In this document: one piece after another, positions 41,439 through 53,647 of the stretch
Numbering within the stretch: the stretch's first letter is position 1
Layout: each line of letters opens with the position of its first letter
DNA from: Aliamphritea spongicola
Lineage (GTDB): Bacteria > Pseudomonadota > Gammaproteobacteria > Pseudomonadales > Balneatricaceae
Assembly: GCA_024347235.1 (NCBI GenBank)
Contig: AP025283.1
Span: 4,092,001-4,156,000 of the forward strand
Length of the DNA: 64,000 bases
Direction: 5' to 3'
Notes under the pieces: generated by a model
Told to the model about the DNA's origin: nothing
The model's database searches: none
The model's input: only the letters and a program-made list of their open reading frames with translations
Position numbers and translations under genes: made by a program

Positions 41439-42743
41439 TTAACTGCTCATCAGGGTGGGCAAATAGAGCACAATCGACGGGAATACCGAAATCAATACAA
41501 TCGCCATGGCAATCATAAAGAAGAACGGTAACGCCGCTTTCGCCACATAGAGAATGTTCTTCCCGGTCAGCGCCTGAATCACGAACAGGTTAAAGCCCAC
41601 CGGCGGCGTAATCTGCGACATCTCCACCACCAGCACCAGGAAGATACCGAACCAGATCAGATCAATATTCGCCTGGGTGACCATCGGCAGAACCACGGAG
41701 GTGGTCAGCACGATCACTGAGATACCGTCGAGAAAACAGCCCAGCACGACGAAAAATACCGTCAGGCAGATAATCAGCTGCACTGTGGATAAGCCCTGCT
41801 CAGCAATCCAGCCTGCCAGTGCATTGGGAATGCCGATAAAGCCCATGGCCAGCGTCAGGAAATGCGCGCCGACTAAAATCAGCCCCAGCATGCAGGAGTT
41901 TTTCACCGCGCCTGCCACACTGTCGATAAAACCCTGCCAGCTGAAACTGCCCAGCAGCGCCGACAGCAACAGCGACCCCGCCACACCAAAAGCTGCCGCT
42001 TCCGTTGGCGTTGCCAGCCCCTGATAGATTGACCCCAGTACACCGCCAATCAGCATGATGATCGGTATCAGCTTGGTTAAAGACTGCAGTTTCTGCCGGG
42101 TCGTGTATTCCACGGAGTCTGCCACCTTTGCGGTACGGCCATTCATGATCGTCCAGCCAATGGTGAACGCCATGAACAGGCCGATCAGCACCATTCCCGG
42201 AAACACACCGGCCAGAAATAACCGGGCAATAGACACTTCCGCAGATACCCCATACACAATCAGAATAATCGATGGTGGAATCAGCAGCCCCAGTGTACCG
42301 GAACCCGCCAGCGTACCGATCGACATGGTATCGTCATAACCCCGCTTCGAAAGCTCTGGCAGAGTCATCCGGCCAATCGTAGCAGCGGTGGCTGCCGAAG
42401 AACCGGAAACGGCAGCAAAAATGCCACAGCTGAGAATGTTCACGTGCAGCAGTTTACCCGGCAATTTGGATAACAGCGGTGACAGCCCTTCGAACAGGTC
42501 CTGGGATAACCGGGTACGGAACAGAATCTCACCCATCCAGATAAACAACGGTAAAGCGGTCAGCGACCAACTGGTAACGGCACTCCAGGACGAAGTGCCC
42601 AGTAACAGCCCGATGCTGTCATTGCCGATCAGGCTCAGGCCAATCACCGACAGCCCGGTCAGTGTCAGCGCAACCCACACGCCACTGGTCAGCATCAGCA
42701 GCATGCAAACCACCAGAATAAACCCTGTTAATGTCATATCCAT
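41439..42743 (-). CDS. dctM: TRAP transporter large permease
   Basis: 434-residue intact DctM with about 12 membrane helices. Typical segments: SWSLTALPLFIWMGEILFRT, AVSGSSAATAATIGRMTLPE, GSGTLGLLIPPSIILIVYGV and EMSQITPPVGFNLFVIQALT. It forms the sodium-driven transmembrane channel with DctQ. Its start overlaps the end of the dctQ gene by ten bases. Confidence 0.95.
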   Translation of the reverse strand: MDMTLTGFILVVCMLLMLTSGVWVALTLTGLSVIGLSLIGNDSIGLLLGTSSWSAVTSWSLTALPLFIWMGEILFRTRLSQDLFEGLSPLLSKLPGKLLHVNILSCGIFAAVSGSSAATAATIGRMTLPELSKRGYDDTMSIGTLAGSGTLGLLIPPSIILIVYGVSAEVSIARLFLAGVFPGMVLIGLFMAFTIGWTIMNGRTAKVADSVEYTTRQKLQSLTKLIPIIMLIGGVLGSIYQGLATPTEAAAFGVAGSLLLSALLGSFSWQGFIDSVAGAVKNSCMLGLILVGAHFLTLAMGFIGIPNALAGWIAEQGLSTVQLIICLTVFFVVLGCFLDGISVIVLTTSVVLPMVTQANIDLIWFGIFLVLVVEMSQITPPVGFNLFVIQALTGKNILYVAKAALPFFFMIAMAIVLISVFPSIVLYLPTLMSS

Positions 42744-43259
42744 GGTTTACTCTCCCCTTCCAGTGCCGCTTCATGGCTGATATACCCAGGGGTATGGCCC
42801 CGCAGCGCGGTTATAAAATTGTCTGCAACGGCGATCAGCAGAAACAGAGACCCCAGCGCCATTGGCATCTGTACCAGCCACAAGGGCATTACCAGATAGG
42901 TATCGGTAACATCGTCATACACCCAGGACTCATACACCGTATACAGGGTGTACCAGGTGGAATAGCCGACAATCAGTAAGCCGGCGCTGATGTTTACCAG
43001 TTCCAGCCAGCGGCGCGTATGGCCTCTCAGACGGGATAACAGAATGGTGACCCGGATGTGGCCACCGGCATTGAAGGTATAGGCCAGACCGAAAAATCGT
43101 TGCGGACAACAGCCAGCCGGCAAAATCTTCCGAAGAGGGAATAATGACACCGAAAAACCGGGCGACAATTTGCGCCAGAATGAGCAGCGTCATAATCACC
43201 AGACAGCTGCCTGATAAGATCGCAGACGCTAAATAAAAGTAATGTCTGAGTGTGTGCAT
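42734..43259 (-). CDS. dctQ: TRAP transporter small permease, frameshifted
   Basis: Four-helix DctQ: LASAILSGSCLVIMTLLILA, then SSEDFAGWLLSATIF, and after a frame change near 43095 FGLAYTFNAGGHIRVTILLS and the helix around LVNISAGLLIVGYSTWYTLY. Start ATG is the complement of 43257-43259. The motif GGHIRV followed by a polar helix is a family signature. Confidence 0.9.
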
Positions 43260-43364
43260 ATTATTATTTTTACCCGACTGCATTGGTCGGAAAACGCTGT
43301 ACTTCAGCCTGCCTGAATAACAGACAATCAGCGTTTTCCGGGAACAGGTTTTAAAAACTGAACA

Positions 43365-43397
43365 CTGTTCACCCACACCTCAGGTACAGGTGAACAG
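43365..43397 (-). other. Intercistronic hairpin between dctP and dctQ
   Basis: CTGTTCACC (43365-43373) and GGTGAACAG (43389-43397) form a perfect 9-bp stem with a 15-base loop and no T-run. Such stems commonly protect the binding-protein mRNA and lower expression of downstream permease genes. Confidence 0.55.
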
Positions 43398-43408
43398 AGT
43401 GAAACGCC

Positions 43409-44393
43409 TTACAGGGCTTTGTAGCTGTCGAATACCGCCTGACCGGAAGCACCGGCTTCCTCAAGCCATTCGCTGATCATGGTGTCACCAATGGCGCGCA
43501 GCTCACTTTCCAATTGCGCACTCGGAGCAGCCACGGTCATGCCGTTATCCGCCAGTGTATTGGTGTGCTCTACAGCCAGTTTACGGCCCAGTGCCCAGCC
43601 GTTTTTTCCGCATTGGCAGCCGCCGTCAGAATGACCTGCTGGGTGTCAGCATCCAGACGGTCAAACATTTTCTTGTTGGCAAATACCATGTTCTTCGGAA
43701 TCCAGGCATGGATGGTGGTGAAGTTTGAAATGTAGTCCCAGCTCTGGCTGTTCACACCGGTACTCGGGGACGTCACCATGGCATCAATCGCATTGGTGGT
43801 GAATGCCTGTGCTACGTCGCTGAAAGGAATGTTTACCGGCGTAGTGCCCATTAAATCCGCCAGGCGGGAGGTGGTCGGGCTGTAAGAACGCATCTTCAGG
43901 CCGCTCAGATCCGCCAGGCTGTTTACCGCCTTATTGGAATACAGGTCCTGCGCCGGCCACGGTGAGGTGTACAGCAGAATCAGGTTTTCTTTTTCCAGCG
44001 CTTTGCTCAGAGCAGGCTTGGAAGCCTGATAGAGTTTTTCGGCACTGTCGAAATCTGTGGCCAGAAACGGGATGTTGTCCAGCTTGTAGATCGGATTGAT
44101 GTTGCCCAGACGGCCAATGAATACTTCGCCGATCTGAACCTGACGGGTTTTAACCGCCCGGTGGATTTCCGGGTGTTTGATTAATGATCCGCCGGAATGA
44201 ACATTGATGGTCAGCTTACCGCCGGACTTTTCGCTCACTTCTTCCGCAAAGCCGCGTGCAACCTGGGTCTGATGCGTGCCATCGCCATAAGGGGTTGGCA
44301 TTTCCCAGCGGGTCTCGGCATAGCTGCCGGTTGCCGTGCCCAGGGATAATACCGATGCCAGCATTAACGCTGCTTTTTGGTTACAGATTTCAT
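43409..44393 (-). CDS. dctP: TRAP transporter substrate-binding protein, first gene of operon, frameshifted
   Basis: After repair of one A near 44375 the start is MKSVTKKAALMLASVLSLGT with cleavage after SYA, at ATG complement 44391-44393 preceded by GGAG. DctP features: GGSLIKHPEIHRAVKTRQVQ, IPFLATDFDSAEKLYQASKP, LADLSGLKMRSYSPTTSRLA and WIPKNMVFANKKMFDRLDAD. A second lost base near 43605 restores a C-terminus ending at TAA 43409-43411. It delivers an organic acid or similar ligand to DctQM. A sigma-54 promoter and two enhancer-like sites precede it. Confidence 0.88.
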
Positions 44394-44455
44394 TATTATT
44401 CTCCAAAGTTAAGGTTACTTAGCGATACCAATGGCATGTGCTGCCAATCCTTATC

Positions 44456-44471
44456 GCAAAGCCTGTACCAA
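44456..44471 (-). promoter_or_regulatory. Sigma-54 promoter of the TRAP operon
   Basis: Minus strand TTGGTACAGGCTTTGC has the required GG and GC dinucleotides separated by exactly ten bases (GG-TACAGGCTTT-GC), with TTGC at -12. It lies about 63 bp before the dctP start, and RpoN-dependent control fits the NtrC-type regulator next door. Confidence 0.78.
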
Positions 44472-44542
44472 CTCTGAAAAATATTTTTATCTGTTCAAAA
44501 ACAAAAAGTTATCAAAAACCAATATTGGATAAAACGCCCTGC

Positions 44543-44560
44543 TGAGTCACTTTTGACTCA
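44543..44560. promoter_or_regulatory. Enhancer-like palindrome 1 for the NtrC-type regulator
   Basis: TGAGTCACTTTTGACTCA: arms TGAGTCA and TGACTCA around CTTT, and the flanking GC..GC extends the symmetry. It lies about 72 bp upstream of the -24 element, in the range used by sigma-54 activators. Confidence 0.78.
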
Positions 44561-44576
44561 GCATTCTCAGCGGCAC

Positions 44577-44594
44577 TGAGTCACTTTTGACTCA
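44577..44594. promoter_or_regulatory. Enhancer-like palindrome 2, overlapping the regulator's stop codon
   Basis: Identical 18-bp sequence TGAGTCACTTTTGACTCA, starting 34 bp after site 1 (about three helical turns). Its last three bases are the stop codon of the response-regulator gene. Two phased identical sites are the usual arrangement for NtrC/DctD-type cooperative binding. Confidence 0.78.
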
Positions 44595-45934
44595 TCCCTC
44601 CAGAAACGTCTGCCGTTCCAGCCCGTACTTCTTCATCCGCAGGTATAGTTTCTTACGGGGAATCCCCAGCGCCGCTGCAGTTTGCTCCGCATGACCGTTA
44701 TTCGCCTTCAGGGCCGCAAAAATCAGTTCCCGCTCATAACTGTCGACCAGCTCATCCAATGTGCCGTCGCCTGTTTCAGTGACGGGACCGGACTGTTCTA
44801 TAGTCAGCCCCAGCGCCCAACGTTCCGCAGCATTCTGCAGTTCACGGACATTACCCGGCCAGCTCTGCATGCTGAGCTGTTGCAGTAACAGCGCCGGCAC
44901 CGGGCGGGTGTCACGGCCAAAGCGCTGAGCGGCCCGGTCAACAAAGTGTGTAAAGAGTACAGGGATATCTTCTTTGCGCTGATCAAGGGAGGGGATCTCC
45001 AGGCTGGCCACATTCAGCCGGTAATAGAGATCTTCACGGAAATCACCGGCGTCACGCAGGTCCACCTTGGTGGCGGCCAGCACCCGGATATCCACTTCAA
45101 TGTCCGCATTGCCCCCAGGCGTTGCAGCACCCGTTCCTGCAATACCCGCAACAACCGGACCTGCAATGACGCAGGCATGCTTTCTATCTCATCCAGGAAC
45201 AGAGTACCGCCGCTGGCATATTCGATTTTCCCGGTACGGCGCTTATGGGCACCGGTAAACGCACCGGCTTCGTGGCCGAACAGCTCACTTTCGATGACAG
45301 ACTCAGTCAAGGCACCGCAGTTCAGGGCTACAAAGGGCTTTTTCGCCCTGGGGCTGAAGTCATGTAAACACCGGGCAACCACCTCTTTACCGGTACCGGT
45401 GGCGCCGTGAATTATCAGGTCAACATCCACCTGGGCCAGTTGCAGCACCATTTCCCGTAACCGGAGAATCGACGGCGTCTGACCCACCAGCCGTTTATCA
45501 ATTTCATGCTGACCTTCAATCACCTTCCGCAGGCAGCGGTTCTCCAGCACCAGTTCACGTTTCTTCCAGGCACGCTGCACCGTGTTGAGATGATGCTGAG
45601 GATCATCAGTTTTCTCGAGAAAATCGTAAGCCCCCATCCGGATCGCCTGAATGGCAATGGCGATATCAGAATGGCCACTGAACATAATCACGGGGATTTC
45701 CCCATCAATGTTCAGCACCTGCTCCAGCACCTGCAAACCGTCCATAATGTCCATGCGCACATCACAGATAATCACGCCCTGCCAGGTACCGGAACACAGT
45801 GCCAGTGCGTCTTTGGGATTTTCAAAGGCAACCGCCTGATAGCCTTCCAGTTCCAGGGTCTGAATCATCGACTCCCGGACGATCTCTTCATCATCAATAA
45901 CGATTACCTGACCATTGCTCATGGCAGTACTCAT
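44592..45934 (-). CDS. NtrC/DctD-family sigma-54 response regulator, frameshifted
   Basis: Receiver domain with acidic pair DDEE, phospho-acceptor in IICDVRMDIMDG and FLEK lysine. AAA+ domain with Walker A GATGTGKE and the sigma-54-contacting loop GAFTGA, and FLDEIE. C-terminal Fis HTH (NNGHAEQTAAALGIPRKKLY). The frame changes near 45115; repaired text reads GNADIEVDIRVLAATKVDLR. It activates RpoN promoters; the divergently spaced TRAP operon just downstream has such a promoter plus two identical palindromes, making it the probable target. It overlaps the kinase gene by four bases. Confidence 0.93.
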
Positions 45935-47870
45935 GAATGTTTTCTCCGGTATTCGGGTAACTGGATACAGAACGACGCCCCGTCTGAGGATGAGCTGTCC
46001 ACACTCAGCTTGCCGCCAAAATTTTTCACAATGTTATAGGAAATGGACAGCCCCAGCCCCAGGTTTTGCCCCCGCCGCTTGGTGGTGAAGAACGGCTCGA
46101 AAATGTTTTCCCCAGTTCACTGCTGATCCCTGGGCCGTTATCACGGACATAGATATCCAGCCGGTCGCCATTGTGTACACAGCTGATACTGATATGTTTT
46201 TCAGTCTGATCCCGGATCGCATCCAGCGCATTGGTCAGCAGGTTCAGCACCACCTGTTCCAGCTGAATCGGATCGGCATACACCTGATGCTGCAGGTTAC
46301 CGAAGTCCACATCAATACGGGTCTGTTTACGGACTTCATCCCCTTCCAGCATCTGCAGGACGTTTTCCACCACTTGCTGCAGATTCACGGCCACAAAGTT
46401 ATCCTGCTGCTGGCGGGCCAGCGACTTAAGCCGGGTGATAATCACCGTAGCCCGCCGGGTCAGGTTGGATATCTGATTGAGGTTTTTCTCGGTTTCATCC
46501 AGCCGGCCTGCCTGAATCAGCCGGACACCGTTATGGGAATAATGCCCGATAGCCGACAACGGCTGATTGATTTCATGGGCGATGCCCGCGGATAACTGCC
46601 CCAGCGCCGCCAGCTTACCGGCCTGCACCAGTTCTTCCTGCAATGTACTGAGCTGATCCCTGAAACTTAACAGTGAACGGGCCATGGTGCCGATTTCATC
46701 GTGGCCTTTCACTTGCACCCGGGTATCCAGATTGCCGTTAGCAATGCCGCGCATGCTGGTGTCCAGGCTGGTAATCCGTGCCACCATGTTACGCCCCACA
46801 TACAGCCAGACAATCAGGATAGAAAACAGCAGACTTGCGGCCACCATCGACAACATCAGGATACGGCTGTTCTGGATGGTCGCCCGGGCATTTTCAGCTG
46901 AGCTTTTAGCCGCCGCTTCCGCCTTATTGGTTTGCACCGTCACCAGTTGGTTAAGGGCGCCAAGCTGCTCGCGGATCTGAGCCAGCAGGGCCTCGCCTTC
47001 CCCAGCACACCCCGTTCCTGGCTGCGGATAGTAAACATGTTATTTTCGCCACGGGTCAGATAAACAATATTCACCACTGTCTGGCTCAGGGCCTGCACCC
47101 CGTGCAGTTTTTCCACCGCTTTAAGATCCAGCTGAATACGGCTGATCACTTCGTCCGAATGGGTCTGGGTAGCGATCAGGGAATTCAGATCCGGCAAATG
47201 CTGCGCCCGGTCCACCAGATTAATCAGCAGGTTTACGTCCGCCTTGATCCGGTAGAGCCGCTGTAAATCCGCATTGATCGTGCTGATAGCATCCCGGCCA
47301 AAATTATTCATGACAATCCAGGCATCAGGAAAGTCCTGATTAAACTGGCTGAAGAGGTTCTGCTGCACGTTATCTGTGAGGGTATTGATATCACTGAGAA
47401 AGCTCGAGGCCACCCAGCGCAGACGCTGATTTTCAGACTTTTTCTGCGCCTGTATCTGCAGTTTCTGGGCAACATTGGTATCCAGCTCAGCCAGCATTTT
47501 TTCAGGGTGTCTATCTGGTCAAACAGTGCCTGCTGGGTCTGATGATCCCGGGTGGCGGCAGAAATCCGCGGTAACAGATCCGCCATAAGGGTGATATTCA
47601 GGTTTAATTCCCGTCGGATCTGCTGCCGGCTTGCTTCATCTTTAGCCGCCAGCAAGGTCGGGGAGATCAGGGTGATGGTCGTGCCCCGCGCCTTTAAATC
47701 CGCCATCAGGCTGAGGGTATGAATGTTGCCTTCCACCACCTGATTGAGCTCATCCCCAGGCGGTTATAGGACACCCAGCTCACCATGCTGGCCAGTACCG
47801 TTAGGGCTGTCAGTGCCCCAAACGCAATAAAGAGTCGGCCGCGGAGCCCCAGACGGTGTCGAGATGTCAT
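45931..47870 (-). CDS. DctB/TorS-like membrane sensor histidine kinase, frameshifted
   Basis: Begins MTSRHRLGLRGRLFIAFGAL with one helix, followed by a roughly 300-residue helical sensor region resembling the TorS-type sensor domain. A second helix (ILMLSMVAASLLFSILIVWL) leads to a HAMP domain (GIANGNLDTRVQVKGHDEIG). The H-box is AGIAHEINQPLSAIGHY, with N, G1 (DNGPGIS) and G2 boxes; the tail ends PEYRRKHS. Frameshifts near 47755, 47500, 47000 and 46110. TorS-type domains often work with a periplasmic binding protein, so a link to one of the two DctP proteins is possible. Confidence 0.85.
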
Positions 47871-47995
47871 AAACAGAATGCCTTGCTGAAACTATGCTGC
47901 ATGATAGTCACATCAGGGATTAATTAGAAATCCGGATTCTGCTGCTGACGATACTTAACCGCTTTATCGCAGTGCTATCTGCTCAGCGGTAGGTC

Positions 47996-50900
47996 TCACT
48001 GCAAATCGATATACACGGTACCGATGCGGGAAAGATCGAGTTTCAGCTTTTCCCGTAGTTCAGTCAGGGCAACCTGAATCACATGATCCCTGTGACCATC
48101 GGCGATGGCCCTCCCTGCTCGTTTTCCGGGGCGATAATGATGCCCCGGTCTGTGACTTTGGCAACAAAACCTATCCAGCGGTCTTCCTGAGTATTGACGT
48201 TAAAACGCAGTGTCTGCACCGTATCTCCCGGTGACAGAAAACCAGGATCAGCGATATCAACCGGCTCCAGACTGACTGAGCGGTTGTTTTCCTTTACCGA
48301 AAAACCTTTACCCAACAGCGGCGCTGCATCTGCACGCAACACCACCACCTGAACCGATGAGGGTTTATTGCGAACAGAGCCTACCGCCAGGCCGCTTTTG
48401 CCGCCCAGCAGCGCGACCATAGAATCGTCATAGATTCCCAGCGAAACCAGTGAGTTAACCGCTGACTGACTGTCCCTGATCGCCGCGATACCAGCTCTGT
48501 TGGTATTGCCTGAACTGACCGGCGTGCGAATCAGCTTCCCAGTCTCCACACCGTTGTCATGATTCGGGTTATCGATAACCCGGTGGCCGTTAATCCGTGT
48601 ACTGGCAGCGGTTATGTAGTATCCAAGCGCGTTATAACTGTTTGGTGTCAGCCCTGTGACCGTCAGATCAAATGTGTCACCGGACAGGCTCGCTGCCGTT
48701 CCCTGCGTATTGATCGTCGCGGAGGTATTCGCGGTCGTCAGTACATCACCGTTATAGGCGGTGGTTGTCGTGAATTCGATGGGAGTGGGGCAACCCCTTC
48801 ATAGCTTTCATAGGCGGCCGGTGTCACGGTCACAGATGGCCGTTCCCGGTAAAGCTGATAATTGCCACTGCTGCCTAATGCCTGTGTGAAGTTGCCATGA
48901 TTTTCATCGGTTGAGTAACGGTAATTGCCGTTATCCGCCAGTGCAGCACTGCCGGATATACTGCCGGTATAAATGACCGCACGCCCACCGGTTCCTACGG
49001 AAACACCGCCACCGGTGGATACCACATCACCGCCCGTGGAGGTAAGTGCAGCGGTATTATCACCGGCGTGCAGGGTCAGTGCACTGGCTGTTCCGCTGGA
49101 GGTAGTGACCGATTTCTCTAAGGTGATATTGCCGCTCTGAGTACTAATGTGTACATCACCGCTGGCTGAAACGCCTCCGGTGCCGTCAACAGTCCCGACA
49201 GTCATCTCATCCGCATCGGCATAGGTCAGCGCCCCGACTGAATCCGCCGCCAGGGTATCGGCATCATTGGTGATGTCCGATAGCGTGTAGTTACCGCCGC
49301 CAGAGAGTTTCAGGCCCGCTGCGGTGATGGCCGCCGACTGAGTGACGTTACCGCCAGCAGACAGGATCAAATCATTGGCGCCTGTATTCAACGCACCGTC
49401 AATGGCGATATCACTGCCGGTCAGCAGGTGCAGATCATCTGTTACGGTTGTCGCGCCCCCACTGAAATACCGCCGGTATTGGCTGCATTGCCTATCCGGA
49501 TGGAATTGGCTGATAAGTTCGCCAGTACAGCGGCAGTCAGATTCAGATCCTGCCCCGCATCATCAAGCCCAATGGTGGTGGATGCATCCTGGGTTGAAAA
49601 ATAATATCGCCGGATGTTGAGGTGACCGTTGGATTTGCCGTAAAGTCATAGCTGTCAGCATTAAAAGTAATATCACCACTGTCGGTTGAAATAGTAGCAA
49701 CTTGCGCAAATGATATGTCCGTACCAGCACCGTCACTGGATGCGGTCAGCGTAATATTCCCTGAGCCGGTTGTTTGAATGGTTGCTGAGCCTATCTCTAT
49801 CCCGTCAGAGCTGCCGACGCCAATGCCTGAAAGCTGGATATCACCGCCATTAGCAAGCATGTTTACATTTTGCCCAAGTACAACGCCCGGCCCACCACCG
49901 GACCAGCCCTTTGCCTTTATAGTAATATCCCCACCACCGGTATCCATCCAGCGATTATTTGCCATTTGGAAACCAACCGTAGAGTAGCTGGCATCCCCGT
50001 TGCATACCCACTACCTGATGAACCACCTGTAACGAGAAAATCCCCACCATTTGTCCGTAACCCGGCATAAGACCGGAAAAACACTTTTCCGCTTCCCCTT
50101 CAATACCACTGTTCATGTGGACATTCAGAGCACCACTGTTTGATGTGATCTGAGTACGAAGCTGAATACTCCGATGAGCATTAAAGCGTAAAGTCGCGTC
50201 CCCCTGCGGTTTTACGGATATCACCATTTATATCAATGACTCCGTCACCATTACCGTCGCCATGACTGCCACCTGTCTGTAAGGTAACACTGGTCCCCAT
50301 ATTAAGCTGGGCTTCAATATCACTGCTCTCAATAACCGTTGTTGCCCCAGATGTATAATCCGGTAAAGGCGTATCACCGGGGTCGTCACCCCACCGTTAT
50401 TCACCGTGATATTGTAAGGATCCAGCAGCCATTCCCCGCCTTTACCGTTTGGCGCAGCGGCTGAAAGATCTATGCCGGTGGTGCTTAAATAATGCCCGGA
50501 TGTTTCAATACGCCCGCCGTTACCACCCTGTGCGCCACCTTCTGCCTTAAACGTACCGTACGCAAAAGTCGCCCCTTCACTGTCATGGATATCCGACCAG
50601 GCCACTACCGTGCCACCGTCACCATCCACCGTTGCACTGGCATCCAGAACAGCACCTTTTTAACGATGGTTTTACGCGCCTGTGCCACCGAAGCATCACT
50701 GTTTTGCCAACTGCCTCCTACGAGTACCTCACCGCCACCGGTAGCACCGTCAGCCATCAGTTTCGCATCGGACTCTAGCGTAGTATTTTCACCGGTCACC
50801 ACGACGCGACCACCTTTGGCAACATCCGATGAGGCGTCCAGCGTTCCGGATACCGTCACATCCCCGCACCTTCAGCCGATAAGAAAATACGGCCGCCGTC

Positions 50901-51784
50901 TGCAACCAGTCCTCTGGCTTCAACGATGCCTTCGTTATTAACCACCGCCCGGGACAGTTCACCCCGCGCCTGTGCAGTCATCAGCACTGCACCGTTATCT
51001 GCCCGGATCAGAGATTTATTCTCGGCTAAAGCATCGACGGTGCCTTTATCCACCGTCAGCTTAATCAGTTGATCACCGACAAAATCCAGACTCACCTGTT
51101 CACCGGCAGCCATAGCTACCGTGCCATTTTCCGCAATAATCTGACCTTCATTGATCACCCGGGGCCTATCAACGCTACATATCCACCAATGATATCTCCC
51201 TGATTTAACACATCACCGGCAGGGCCGCTGCCATTCGCGAACACATAGTTTTCGTTCAGAAAGTCCGTATCGGTAATATCCAGGCCGGAGGCAGCGATGC
51301 CACCCACATCGATCCGGGCGCCGGGCGCAAAGGTAATCCCTGAAGGATTCACTAAAAACACCTGACCGTTAGCGCTGAGGCTGCCATAAATCTGGCTGGC
51401 ACCTGCGGTAGTGACCCGGTTTAATGCGACAGAGCTGCTGTCTGGCTGTTGAAAGGTCACGCTGGCATTCGCGCCAATATTGAAAGTATCCCACTGGGTG
51501 ATCATTTTCTGGGTATTTTGCAAAACGGTCATATCCGATCCGTTCTGGCTGACCGAACCGCTGCCGGAGACAATCTGAGCGTTTGTGGGAAGTTCGGTGT
51601 TCGCCGGGGCGGCATATAACAGATTGCCCGTCAGAGACAGCACACTGAAAACCGGAAATATATAAAACACTTTATATCCGGAAAGTAATTCCGGAGCTCT
51701 GCCTGAATATGCAGATAATAAACAGCGCTTATCTTTATTCCTGCGTGACAACCTTTTCACGCTATTCTGCGGCATTTTCATCAA
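47996..51784 (-). CDS. TpsA-type filamentous haemagglutinin-like exoprotein, multiply frameshifted
   Basis: N-terminus has a long basic stretch followed by a hydrophobic signal, then the TPS domain: LPTNAQIVSGSGSVSQNGSD, ITQWDTFNIGANASVTFQQP, SQIYGSLSANGQVFLVNPSG and ITFAPGARIDVGG. Later segments are Gly/Asp/Ser/Thr-rich beta-helix repeats (for instance GATGGGEVLVGGSWQNSDAS) with one WLLDPYNITV segment. At least six frameshifts break the gene. The C-terminal 190 residues look different, more charged and globular. It is expected to be secreted through the TpsB protein encoded upstream. Confidence 0.78.
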
Positions 51785-51939
51785 CCAGTACTCTCCCGTT
51801 TCCCTCAGATGAGTAATGTCCTGAAATACTGTTTTATAACTGCTGATTACATATAAACGTATTCATCACATTGCTTTCAAAAGTGAATCACTGCGTACTT
51901 ACCACTTCAGTGATGCGGTTATCCAAAATCTGTCTTTTT

Positions 51940-53647
51940 CTAAAGACCCGTCAGAATCTTTGGACGTGGTTTGATCCCTTCCGGGTTTTCACCAATGCGG
52001 CGCGCCCAGATAAAATCAATATTATAGGTATCCGGAATGCCGATATTGATACCCAGACCATAGCCTGAAAGGCTATAGGTATTAGGGTGACCAGCCCCAG
52101 GTTATGAAGGTTTTTATACTGTTTAATGCGCCCCCAGTCATAAAAGGCTGACAGCCGAACATCCCCACAGAAGTACCGGACATCAGCATATAGCGACCTT
52201 CTATGCTGGCCAGTATGCCGTTATCACCGGAGCCTTCTCCGCCCGGGTACGCCCGTACTCCGCTGACACCACCAAGCTGAAACTTCTCTGAGGATGATAA
52301 ATTACCGGATGCAACCTGCCCGGAGACATCCGCGATGACATAGAAGTCATCACTGGCGCGCTGAATCCGGCGAACATCGAACATCAGCTTTTCATAAGAA
52401 CCATGGGTATCAGCGCCATTCGCGCCCTGATCCGCAGCAAAACTGGCATCATTCCCTTTCAGATCAGCATGGCCTTTATAGCCATTCACACTGGCAATGG
52501 TAAATCCACCTTCAAGGAAATCATCCACATGGGTCGCTGTCAGCCCCGCTTTTACATGCCGGATAACCCGATGATTCGTTGTGCTGCCAAGGGATGAATC
52601 AATCAGCTTTTTATACTCTGCCCCTATGTTTGTATAGAGACTGGTTAAGCGCTGGCGGATCACGGGATAATGGCCGTCTACTGTCCAGAGCGTTGCCGTA
52701 CCTTCTGAATCTGACGAGGCAAATTCCTTCCCCGCCCTGTACTCCAGCCGCCTGAGTGAACTGCTGAGCCTGAAGCCGTTGTTACCCAGCGGTACACTTC
52801 CTTCAACCTTGAGATATTGGAAGTCACCGGCGCCCAGTGATTTTTGTCCAGTGACGGATATTTGTTCGCCGTAACCAAAGTTATCATTGATATCCAGGTC
52901 AAATATTGACCGGTACTCTCCGGTTAAGCGACTACCGGTGTTATCAACCGAGACCGCCGGCCGTAGAACCGGGCTTTCAGTGACATCCAGTACAATGCGT
53001 GTAGTCCCGGGCTGTTACCTTTTTCCAGATTTGCCGACGCATGGATTCCGGGTAAATCACTGATCAGCAGTACTCCCCGTTCAAGCGCCTTTTCCTCAAG
53101 TGCCTGCCCCTGTTTTACAGCACTGCTAAGAATGCCACGGACACGTTCTTCCCTTATCCGTAAGTCCGTGCCATTAATCCGGATACCACTTTCATCACTG
53201 TCCAGAATGCCCTCATACACCTCAACGGTAATGATCCCGTCTGTTATTTCCTGCGGAGGCAATACAGCACGGCCCAGTATATAACCCTGAGTCTGATAAG
53301 CATTTGTCACCGCATCGACAGCCGCCTGAATATCATCCAGTGAATTTTTCCGGTTTACATAAGGTGCAACAATTTGCCTGAGTTCATCGGGTGAAAAACC
53401 GTAATACTGCCGGTAAACACAAAGTCTTTAACAAAACCGTCACGGCATCAGCGGCCGGCTTCGGTGTCTGTTTAAGGCGCTCTTTTGTTCCGGAATCTGA
53501 TCAGGAAGGCGTCTGAACTGTTCAAGCCGTTCCTGTTTTTGCAGCTCACTCCCCGCATCCGGCAAAGTCTGAGCAAAAACCGATAAGGCCGGTATCGTCA
53601 CTAAAAAGCGCTGCTTAAAATGCCTGATAAATTGCTCAAAGTTTCAT
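51940..53647 (-). CDS. TpsB/ShlB-type two-partner secretion transporter, multiply frameshifted
   Basis: With two lost T residues restored near the start the signal is MKLLSNLSGILSSAFLVTIP ending SVFAQ. A POTRA region follows (AYQTQGYILGRAVLPPQEI, ITVEVYEGILDSDESGIRIN). The beta-barrel part includes GHADLKGNDASFAADQGANG, SSSEKFQLGGVSGVRAYPGG and a terminal strand-like tail NIGIPDTYNIDFIWARRIGE. The VRAYPGGE segment is the conserved FhaC/ShlB motif 3 region. It exports TpsA across the outer membrane. Frameshifts near 53585, 53375, 52975, 52675 and 52110. Confidence 0.8.
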
